DNA of 64,000 nt, from assembly GCF_016862315.1 (NCBI RefSeq), contig NZ_BOMS01000073.1, positions 106,615 through 170,614 on the forward strand. Direction: 5' to 3'. Source of the stretch: Actinoplanes palleronii. GTDB taxonomy: Bacteria > Actinomycetota > Actinomycetes > Mycobacteriales > Micromonosporaceae. The position numbers were made by a program, and so were the translations under genes. The notes beneath the pieces were generated by a model that saw only the letters and a program-made list of their open reading frames with translations, searched no databases and had not been told where the DNA came from. Shown here one piece after another: positions 8,928 through 15,827 of the stretch (positions within the stretch are counted from its first letter, which is position 1; every line of letters starts with the position of its first letter).

Positions 8928-9386
8928 ATGAGGACATTCGTACGATATGGGGTGGCCCTGGCGGTCGTGCTCACGCTGGGTCCGGCGGCTTGCGGGAAGA
9001 CCGGAGGGCCGGAGCCGTCGGCGGCCGAGCTGGCCCAGGCGAATCAGCACAACGCGTGCATGCGCAGCGCGGGTGTCGACGTCCCGGACCTGGACGACAT
9101 CGACGAGGCCGGTGGGTTCACGCTCAACACCAAGGACCCGAAGACCCTGGCCGCGCTGTCCGCGTGCGCCCGGCTCGCGCCGCCCGGGCATCGGGAGGGC
9201 GACCCCGATCCGGCGGTCGAGGAGCACGCCCTCCGGCTCGCCGAGTGCCTGCGCCAGCACGGGATCCGGGCCGAGGATCCGGAGACCGGCGGCGATCCGG
9301 CGGTCCACCTGGCGCAGGGCGCGACGTATCCGCAGCAGCAGCTCGTGGACGCGTTCACGGTCTGTGACAAGGAGGTGCCCCGGTGA
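8928..9386 (+). CDS. Putative lipoprotein leading an ABC export operon
   Basis: The N-terminus (MRTFVRYGVALAVVLTLGP then AACGK) is a hydrophobic signal followed by a Cys at about residue 22. The box is imperfect because Pro sits at -3. The mature part has four further Cys in two patterns (HNACMRSAGV, ECLRQHGI, SACARL, TVCDKEV), suggesting two disulfides outside the membrane. I do not recognise a named family, though small Cys-rich actinobacterial lipoproteins of this type often precede peptidoglycan-binding/ABC export genes. Its stop overlaps the next start by 4 bases (ATGA). An in-frame GTG at 8910 is an alternative start. Confidence 0.75.
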   Translation: MRTFVRYGVALAVVLTLGPAACGKTGGPEPSAAELAQANQHNACMRSAGVDVPDLDDIDEAGGFTLNTKDPKTLAALSACARLAPPGHREGDPDPAVEEHALRLAECLRQHGIRAEDPETGGDPAVHLAQGATYPQQQLVDAFTVCDKEVPR

Positions 9387-10420
9387 GACGCCGCCTGCTG
9401 CTGGCCGGCGGGGTGGTGGTGCTGGCGGCCGGCGGCGGCTGGCTGCTCTGGCCGGACCGGAGCGCGCCGGTCGCGGCGTCGACCGGGAGCCTGCCCGCCG
9501 TCGAGGTGCGGCGTACCGACCTGAGCAGCACTGCCGAGGTTGCCGGGACGCTCGGGTTCGGTGCGAGCCGCGGCGTGCTGGGGGAGGGGCCCGGCCGGAT
9601 CACCTGGCTTCCGGCGGCCGGCGCGGTGCTGCGGCGCGGGAACCGGGTGTACGGGGTGGACGGCGTCGCGGTGCCGCTGTTCTACGGCTCGACGCCGTTC
9701 TGGCGTGAGCTGCGGGCCGGGGTCACCGACGGCTACGACGTGCTGGAGCTGGAGCGCAACCTGGCGGCGCTCGGCCACGGCGCGGAACTGACCGTGGATC
9801 GCGACTTCACCGGCGCCACCGCCGCGGCGATCCGGGACTGGCAGCAGGATCGGGGGCGGAGTCGTACCGGGGTGGTCGCGCCCGGTGACGTGGTGGTCCA
9901 GCCGGGCGCGGTCCGGGTGACCGCGGTGCGGGCCACGCTCGGCGGGCCGGCCGGTGGCACGGTGTGCACGGTCAGCGGCACCCGGCGGCAGGTCACCGTG
10001 GAGCTGCCGGTCAGTGACGCGCCGGCGCTGGCCCGTACCGGCGCGCGGGTGCGGGTCACGCTGCCGGGTGGTGCGCGGGTGACCGGCACGATCACGGCGG
10101 TCGGCACGGTGGCGACCGGGTCCGCGACGCAGGAGGCGCGCCTTCCGGTCACCGTGACGCTGCCGGAGGCCGGGACCGCGGGTGCTTTCGACGGCGCGCC
10201 GGTCACTGCCGCTTTTCAAGGCTCGGTACGCCGGGGAGTCCTGGCGGTGCCGATCACCGCGCTGCTCGCGACGTCACCCGACCAGTACGCCGTCGAGGTG
10301 CTGGACGAGTCCGGGACGGTGCGCTCGGTACCCGTACACCTGGGGATTTTTGCCGGGGACGACGTCGAGGTGACCGGCGACCTGGCACCGGGAATGCTCG
10401 TCAGGGTGCCGCGGACATGA
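9383..10420 (+). CDS. Membrane-fusion (HlyD-like) protein with peptidoglycan-binding-like domain
   Basis: One N-terminal membrane anchor (LLLAGGVVVLAAGGGWLLW) is followed by an extracellular domain. A beta-barrel/lipoyl-like start (STAEVAGTLGFG...GPGRITWLPAAG) leads to a PG_binding_1-like helical part near residues 115-160 (YDVLELERNLAALGHG...AAIRDWQQDRG). A C-terminal beta domain ends with AVPITALLATSPDQYAVEV. Proteins of this build link an ABC permease to extracytoplasmic export of peptides or drugs. It is coupled by 4-base overlaps to the upstream lipoprotein and the downstream ATPase, so these genes form one operon. Confidence 0.85.
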   Translation: MRRRLLLAGGVVVLAAGGGWLLWPDRSAPVAASTGSLPAVEVRRTDLSSTAEVAGTLGFGASRGVLGEGPGRITWLPAAGAVLRRGNRVYGVDGVAVPLFYGSTPFWRELRAGVTDGYDVLELERNLAALGHGAELTVDRDFTGATAAAIRDWQQDRGRSRTGVVAPGDVVVQPGAVRVTAVRATLGGPAGGTVCTVSGTRRQVTVELPVSDAPALARTGARVRVTLPGGARVTGTITAVGTVATGSATQEARLPVTVTLPEAGTAGAFDGAPVTAAFQGSVRRGVLAVPITALLATSPDQYAVEVLDESGTVRSVPVHLGIFAGDDVEVTGDLAPGMLVRVPRT

Positions 10421-11082
10421 GCCTCGTCGAGCTGAACCGGGTGACCAGGACGTACCCGGGAGGGGTGACCGCGCTGCGCGACGCCTCGCTGACCGTGCGG
10501 GACGGTGAGCTGATCGCGATCGTCGGGCCGTCCGGTTCCGGCAAGTCCACGCTGCTGCAGCTGATGGGCACTCTGGACACGCCGACCAGCGGGTGGGTGC
10601 TGCTGCGCGGGCACGACGTGGCGCTCCTGCCGGACCGGCGGCTCGCCGCGATCCGGGCCCGCTGGATCGGTTTTGTCTTCCAGCAGTTCTTCCTCACCGC
10701 GCACCTGTCCGCGCTGGACAACGTGGCGACCGGGCTGCTCTACCACGGTGTCGGCGCACGACGGCGCCGCGTGCTGGCCGCCGCGGCGCTGGACCGGGTC
10801 GGGCTCGGGCACCGGCTGACGCACCGGCCGCACCAGCTCTCCGGCGGCGAACGGCAGCGGGTGGCGATCGCCCGCGCGGTGGTCGGCGACCCGCCGCTGG
10901 TCCTCGCGGACGAGCCGACCGGCAACCTGGACACCGCCTCCGGTGCCGGGGTCCTCGACCTGCTCGCCGCCCTGAACCGGGACGGCACCGCGGTCGTGGT
11001 GATCACCCACGACCGGGACGTGGCGGCCGCGCTGCCCCGCCGGGTCGCGATCCGCGACGGCTCGGTCTCGGTGATCGCATGA
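10417..11082 (+). CDS. ABC transporter ATP-binding protein (MacB/LolD type)
   Basis: 221 residues with all ABC motifs: Walker A GPSGSGKS (37-44), Q-loop FQQF (about 87-90), signature LSGGERQ (140-146), Walker B LVLADEP (160-166) and H-loop ITHDRD near 198. The DEPTGNLDT segment is typical of the MacB/LolD/FtsE group, which powers export or mechanotransmission rather than import. It overlaps the upstream fusion-protein gene by 4 bases and the permease start by 4 bases (ATGA at 11079-11082). Confidence 0.93.
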   Translation: MSLVELNRVTRTYPGGVTALRDASLTVRDGELIAIVGPSGSGKSTLLQLMGTLDTPTSGWVLLRGHDVALLPDRRLAAIRARWIGFVFQQFFLTAHLSALDNVATGLLYHGVGARRRRVLAAAALDRVGLGHRLTHRPHQLSGGERQRVAIARAVVGDPPLVLADEPTGNLDTASGAGVLDLLAALNRDGTAVVVITHDRDVAAALPRRVAIRDGSVSVIA

Positions 11083-12333
11083 TCAGCCGGTCAGGAAACG
11101 ACGGTGATCGCATGATCAATTTGCCGGACGATGGTCGTCGCTTGAGCACCTTGCCGGAGCCGGCGCGGCTTCGCCTCGTCGATCTGGCCGCGGTCGGGCT
11201 CGGCGGGCTCTACGGACGGCCGCTGCGGGCGGTGCTGTCCGCGCTCGGCATCGCGATCGGGGTGGCCGCGATGGTCGGCCTGGTCGGGGTCAGCACGGTC
11301 AGCCGGGCCGCGCTGCTCGCCCAGATCGAGAAGCTCGGCACGAACATGCTGACCGTCTCGGCCGGCAGCACGCTGACCGGGGGAACCGGCCACGCTGCCG
11401 GCGACCGCGGAACGGATGGTCGCGCGGATCCCGGGCGTGACCGGGGTGTCCGCGACCGGGCTCGTCGACACCGTGACGGTGCGGCGCACCGACAAGATCG
11501 ACATCGCCACCACCAGCGGGATCACTGTGCAGGCGGCCCGGCCCGGGCTCTTCGGCGCGCTCGGTGCCACGGTCCGCTCCGGCACCTTCCTGAACGCCGC
11601 GACCAGCCGCTATCCCGCCGTCGTGCTCGGCGCGACGGCAGCCACCCGGCTCGGCATCGACCGGGCCGGTGGGCACGTCCACATCGGCGGGCGCTGGTTC
11701 CTGGTGGTCGGGGTCGCCGACCGGGTACCGCTCGCCGCCGAGATCAACCGGTCCGCGCTGATCGGCTGGGAATACGCGCGCACCCTCGGCTTCGACGGTC
11801 AACCCACCACAGTGTACGAACGGTCCAGCGACGACACCGTCACCGCGGTGCGTGAGCTGCTGCCCGCGACGGTCGACCCGGAGCACCCCGAGCAGGTGAC
11901 GGTGTCCCGCCCGTCCGACGCGCTGCTCGCCGGCGCCGAGGCGGAGCGCACGCTGAACGCGCTGCTGTTCGGGCTGGGCGGGATCGCGCTGCTGGCCGGT
12001 GGCGTCGGGATCGCGAACATCATGGTGATCGCGGTGCTCGAACGGCGGCAGGAGATCGGGCTGCGCCGGTCGCTGGGTGCCACCCGCGGGCAGATCCGGC
12101 TGCAGTTCCTCACCGAGTCGGTCACCCTGTCGGCACTCGGCGGCCTGGCCGGGGTGCTGCTCGGGCTGGCCGTGTGCGCGGTGTTCGCCCTGGTCAAAGG
12201 GTGGCCGCTGGCCGTGCCACTGCCCGCGGTCGCCGGTGGTGCGCTGGCCGCGGTGCTGATGGGGGCGGTCGCCGGGATCTATCCGGCGCGGCGGGCGGCG
12301 CTGCTCACGCCGACCGAGGCGCTGGGCTCGTGA
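11079..12333 (+). pseudogene. MacB-type ABC permease interrupted by a single-base frameshift
   Basis: The N-terminal part runs from ATG 11079 (or the in-frame ATG 11112) and contains the first membrane helix (RAVLSALGIAIGVAAMVGLVG) and QIEKLGTNMLTVSAGSTLTG. That frame then turns to nonsense. The family sequence resumes in another frame as PATLPATAERMVARIPGVTG and continues to 12333 through FGLGGIALLAGGVGIANIMV, RRQEIGLRRSLGATRGQIR and the last two helices. Removing one G from the five at 11379-11383 joins the parts perfectly (TLTGEPATLPATAERM). It may be a homopolymer sequencing error, a real disabling mutation or slippage; an error is most likely because both halves look well conserved. The 3' end overlaps the convergent kinase gene by 29 bp. 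Confidence 0.85.
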
Positions 12334-13414
12334 ACACGACCCGGACGGTCAGCCCGCCGTCCGGGTTCGCTGTCGCGTCGACGGTGGCGCCGTGCGCGTG
12401 GGCGATGGCGGCCACGATGGACAGGCCCAGTCCGGCGCCCTCGCCCCGGCCGGTGCGGTCGGGGTGCAGGCGGCGGAACGGTTCGAACAGCTCGGGGACG
12501 CGCTCCGGTCGTACCATCGGGCCGGTGTTGCCGACCAGCAACCCGGCGGCGTCCCAGCGGACCTCGACCACGCCGCCGGTTTTGTTGTAGCGGATCGCGT
12601 TCTCGACCAGGTTCGCGACCAGGCGGGTCAGCAGGACCTCGTCGCCGTGCACGCCGACCGGCGTGATGCCGCTGCTGATCGTGACCCCGGCGGCGGTGGC
12701 GGCCGGGCGGTGCTCCTCGACGACCTGCTCGACGACGTCGCCGAGGAGCACCGGGCCCGGCGCCTGCAGACCCCGCTCGCCCTGCGCGAGCTCCAGCAGG
12801 CCGGTGATCAGGCGTTCCGAACGTTCGGTGTTGCGCAGCATCGCGGCGCGGACCTCGGCCAGCCGCTCCGGGGAAGGGTCGTCGAGGCCCACCTCGATCG
12901 CGGTGCGCTGGATGGCGAGCGGGGTGCGCAGCTCGTGCGAGGCGTTCGCGATGAACCGGCGCTGGCTGGCCACCGCCTGCTCGAGCCGATCCAGCATCGC
13001 GTCGAACGTGTCGGCCAGCTCGCGCAACTCGTCCTGGCGGCCGTCCAGCGCGATCCGCTCGTGCAGCGTGGCGACCGACAGGCGGCGGGCCGCGGCGTTG
13101 ATCCGGGCCAGCGGGCGCAGCAGCCGGCCGGTCAGCCACCAACAGACCACGAACGCCAGCACGGTGACCGCGGCGATCGCGACCAGGGTGAGATGGCGTT
13201 GCGCGTCGGAGAGGTCCTGCTGCACCTTCTCCATGCTCCGGGGCCGGTTCGGCGGGAACGCGGGTGGCGAGCCGGTCGCCCCGACGAACGGGACATCACC
13301 GACCGTCTCGTCGAACACGCGCAGCTGAAGCTGCTCGACGACGAGCAGGAAGAACGAGCTGACCAGGGCGAAGAGGCCGCCGTAGAGGAGGGTCAGCCGG
13401 GTACGCAGCCTCAT
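12305..13414 (-). CDS. Sensor histidine kinase (HAMP-HisKA-HATPase)
   Basis: 369 residues. Membrane helix 1 is at about 8-27, a 48-residue extracellular loop follows, and helix 2 is at about 76-95. A HAMP linker leads to HisKA with phospho-His 160 in NASHELRTPL, then the HATPase N-box (NLVENAIRYN) and G-box (GAGLGLSIV). It senses an envelope signal and phosphorylates the response regulator upstream, with which it overlaps by 4 bases. The pair is convergent with the lipoprotein/fusion-protein/MacB operon, so a role in sensing what that exporter handles is plausible but only inferred. Its last codons overlap the permease gene on the other strand. Confidence 0.93.
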   Translation of the reverse strand: MRLRTRLTLLYGGLFALVSSFFLLVVEQLQLRVFDETVGDVPFVGATGSPPAFPPNRPRSMEKVQQDLSDAQRHLTLVAIAAVTVLAFVVCWWLTGRLLRPLARINAAARRLSVATLHERIALDGRQDELRELADTFDAMLDRLEQAVASQRRFIANASHELRTPLAIQRTAIEVGLDDPSPERLAEVRAAMLRNTERSERLITGLLELAQGERGLQAPGPVLLGDVVEQVVEEHRPAATAAGVTISSGITPVGVHGDEVLLTRLVANLVENAIRYNKTGGVVEVRWDAAGLLVGNTGPMVRPERVPELFEPFRRLHPDRTGRGEGAGLGLSIVAAIAHAHGATVDATANPDGGLTVRVVFTSPAPRSA

Positions 13415-14064
13415 ATCCGGTAACCGCCGCCGGGGACGGTGATGATCACGGGCGGGTCGCCGAGCTTGGCGCGCAGTTTACTGACGGTCACCTTGACCAC
13501 GGTGGTGAACGGGTCGATGTGTTCGTCCCAGGCGCGTTCCAGCAGCTCCTCACTGCTGACGGCGCGGCCGCGGGCCTGCATCAGGACTTCCAGTACGGCG
13601 TACTCCTTGCGGGACAGCGGCAGGTAGCGTCCGTCGCGGTGCACCTGGCGGCGGGCGGTGTCCAGGGTCAGCCCGGCGAGCTCGAGCACCGGTGGCAGGG
13701 CCGGGACGGTGCGGCGGCCCAGCGCCCGGACCCGGGCGACCAGCTCGTCGAAGGCGAACGGTTTCGGCAGGTAGTCGTCGGCGCCGAGGTCGAGCCCGGC
13801 GACCCGGTCGTGGACGGTGGCGGAGGCGGTGAGCATCAGGATCCGTACCCGGGAGCCCTGGGCGACCAGCTGGCGGCAGAGGTCGTCGCCGTGGATGACC
13901 GGCAGGTCGCGGTCGAGGACCAGCACGTCGTAGTCGTTGACCGCGAGGCGTTCGTGGGCGGCGGCGCCGTCGTGGGCGATGTCGACGGCCATCGCTTGTT
14001 TGCGCAGGCCCTCGGCGACCAGATCGGCGAGGAACTCTTCGTCTTCCACCACGAGGATCCGCAT
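13411..14064 (-). CDS. OmpR/PhoB family response regulator
   Basis: 217 residues. The receiver domain has acidic residues VEDEE at 6-10, phospho-acceptor Asp51 in LVLDRDLP and Lys in LPKPF near 100. The winged-helix output domain contains LSRKEYAVLEVLMQARGRAVS and VVKVTVSKLRAKLGDPPVI. It acts with the histidine kinase encoded immediately downstream (4-base overlap). The start ATG 14064 gives the normal family N-terminus MRILVVEDEE. A likely target is the neighbouring exporter operon; no operator was identified. Confidence 0.93.
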   Translation of the reverse strand: MRILVVEDEEFLADLVAEGLRKQAMAVDIAHDGAAAHERLAVNDYDVLVLDRDLPVIHGDDLCRQLVAQGSRVRILMLTASATVHDRVAGLDLGADDYLPKPFAFDELVARVRALGRRTVPALPPVLELAGLTLDTARRQVHRDGRYLPLSRKEYAVLEVLMQARGRAVSSEELLERAWDEHIDPFTTVVKVTVSKLRAKLGDPPVIITVPGGGYRI

Positions 14065-14140
14065 ACCGCCATCACCTCATCCGGAGGGTCACGCGCCGGT
14101 TAACGTTCGCTGGTACCGGGTTGTTGCCTTTTGTCGTGGC

Positions 14141-14218
14141 CGGTCGGTCTTGCGTGGCCGGCTGGTCGTGGTGGGTAGCTGGTTGTGGTGGCGGTCGGTT
14201 TTGCGTGGCCGGTTGGTC
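14141..14218. repeat. 27-bp imperfect direct repeat upstream of the response regulator
   Basis: A 27-base sequence beginning CGGTCGGT at 14141-14167 recurs at 14192-14218 with two differences, embedded in G/T-rich DNA. It lies in the gap between the response regulator (upstream side) and the end of the lectin gene. Function unknown. Confidence 0.55.
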
Positions 14219-14242
14219 AGCTGGTTTTTGCTGGTCAGCGGG

Positions 14243-15172
14243 TCAGCGCAGGGACCATTGTTGGTTGGACTGGCCGGTGCACTTGACGACCAGGACCCGG
14301 GTGCCGGGGCGGCCGCCGCCGGACGGGTCGGTGAGGCAGCTGCTCCCGGCCGCGTTGACCAGCTCGCGGGCGCCGGTGGCCCGCCACTGGGCCGTGGTGC
14401 GACCGTCGCAGGTGGTCAGCCGGACGGTGTCATCGCCGACCAGCAGCGCACAGCGGCCCATCACGCGCAGGGTGCCGTCGTCGGCGAGGGTCCACACCTG
14501 CGCGACGGACTGGTTGCAGTCGAACACCTGGATGTTGTTGTCGTCGCTCGGGATCGCGCCGGGGACGTCCAGGCACAGACCGTTCCCGCTGACCAGGGTG
14601 CCGGTACCGGCCATCAGCGGCGACGGGGCCAGCGCGGCCGGCGTCGTCGGCGCGGTCGTCACCGCCGCGCTCGTGGGCGCGGACACCGGCACGCTCGCCT
14701 TGGCGGAAGCCGGCACGGTCGTCGGTTTGCTCGTGGCCGGCTTGTCGGCGTCCTGGCCGGACTCGCTGCCGGTCCCGGAATCAGCGCCGCGCCCGTCGTC
14801 CCCCGCCTCGACGGAGGGGGACGGTGAGACGACGGCCGGTCCGGTCACCGCGGGCAGCGAATGGTCGGGCAGATCCGCCGAGAGCGCGGGCTGGAAGTCC
14901 GGGCGCATCGCGGTGTACCCGGCAGCTCCCAGCACGATCACGACTGCGGCGGCGCCGGCCAGCAGCAACGGCCGCCGCCCACGCCGCGCCGATCGGGCGG
15001 CGACGTCCGTGCCGCCGGTGAAGATCGGCAGCACCTGGGTGGGCGAGTCCTCAGCGGCGGTGCCCGGCCAGGTGGCGTCCGAGGAGGCCTGCTCCTCGGT
15101 TTCGTCGTCCTGGACGACGAACGGGCGCACCAGCAACGGGTCCCGGTCGCTACCGAAATCCTCGCCGTTCAC
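14243..15172 (-). CDS. Membrane-anchored protein with C-terminal ricin B-type beta-trefoil lectin domain
   Basis: A cytoplasmic N-terminal part of about 65 residues is followed by one membrane helix (PLLLAGAAAVVIVLGAAGYTA), a Pro/Thr/Ser/Ala-rich linker of about 100 residues, and a ricin-type lectin domain of about 120 residues. The QxW-like repeats of the trefoil are seen as AQVWTL, AQWRAT and the terminal QQWSLR, with paired Cys. The lectin domain should face outside and bind sugars of the wall or environment. I place the start at GTG 15172 (VNGEDFGSD); upstream sequence in the same frame lacks features of a protein. No catalytic domain is present. Confidence 0.8.
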   Translation of the reverse strand: MNGEDFGSDRDPLLVRPFVVQDDETEEQASSDATWPGTAAEDSPTQVLPIFTGGTDVAARSARRGRRPLLLAGAAAVVIVLGAAGYTAMRPDFQPALSADLPDHSLPAVTGPAVVSPSPSVEAGDDGRGADSGTGSESGQDADKPATSKPTTVPASAKASVPVSAPTSAAVTTAPTTPAALAPSPLMAGTGTLVSGNGLCLDVPGAIPSDDNNIQVFDCNQSVAQVWTLADDGTLRVMGRCALLVGDDTVRLTTCDGRTTAQWRATGARELVNAAGSSCLTDPSGGGRPGTRVLVVKCTGQSNQQWSLR

Positions 15173-15827
15173 GGCCCTGCCACCCCCTGATCGACAATCG
15201 ATGAACCAACTTACCGGCAGGCGCGGTTCCGCGCGGGGGCCGTTCGGTTGATGCTTCCGCGGCCCGGACCGAGCACCACTCCCGCTGATCGGCCGATGGA
15301 CCGAGGCTGACCAGCCGATCCCTCCGGGTGGCTGGTCGGTTGTGGCGCCGGGACGGCCGCCCACATCCATTCCGATCTGTCGATTTCCTTACAGTCGCGC
15401 AGCCAGCTGTCCCTTCCTGGCGCCGCTTTGTCGGACCTTGCGTCGCTCGCCGCCCGCCGCCCGCCGCCCGCCGCCCGCCGCCCGCCGCCCGCCGCCCGCC
15501 GCCCGCCACCCGCCGCCCGCCGCGCGTCGTGCCGCGCGTCGCCCGCCGGTATTGCGCCGCCCGTCAGGCCGCAGGCCGCGCGTTGTCTGTCGGGTATTGC
15601 GTCGCCTGTCAGTTCTTGCGCTGGGTGTCGGGCCTCGGGGCGGCCAGGGGTGGGCTTGCGGACAGAGGGTGGGCTCGCGGTGAGGGGCGGCCTTGAGGTC
15701 AGGGGTGGGCTCGTGTCCGCGCCGCCGCCGGGCACTGTGGCCTGTGGCCTGTGGCTTCGGCCGGAGGTCTGGGCACCGCCCCGCTGCCGGCGGATTGCCG
15801 GCAGCGGGTGGATACGAGCCGGTCGGG
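15173..15827. other. Gene-free gap with a 7-bp satellite
   Basis: Nothing resembling a known gene was found on either strand. The gap separates the lectin gene and the VIT/VWA gene, both on the minus strand, and so contains the lectin gene's upstream region. A CGCCCGC satellite occupies 15451-15520, and the sequence to its right is G/T-rich. Confidence 0.6.
15451..15520. repeat. Ten tandem copies of CGCCCGC
   Basis: Nine exact copies and one CACCCGC variant follow one another with a strict 7-base period. The period is not a multiple of 3, so each strand reads as Arg/Pro/Ala repeats in all frames. Slippage could change the copy number between strains. Confidence 0.95.

Noticed and set aside
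11360..11440. Programmed frameshift in the MacB-type permease
   Set aside because: There is no known need in this family and no stimulatory structure was evident; an extra G in a homopolymer is simpler.
15173..15370. N-terminal extension of the lectin gene to 15370
   Set aside because: The extra 66 residues are low-complexity and lack similarity to a membrane-protein start; GTG 15172 has a G-rich ribosome site.
15451..15520. CRISPR array
   Set aside because: Units are only 7 bp with no spacers; it is a simple satellite.
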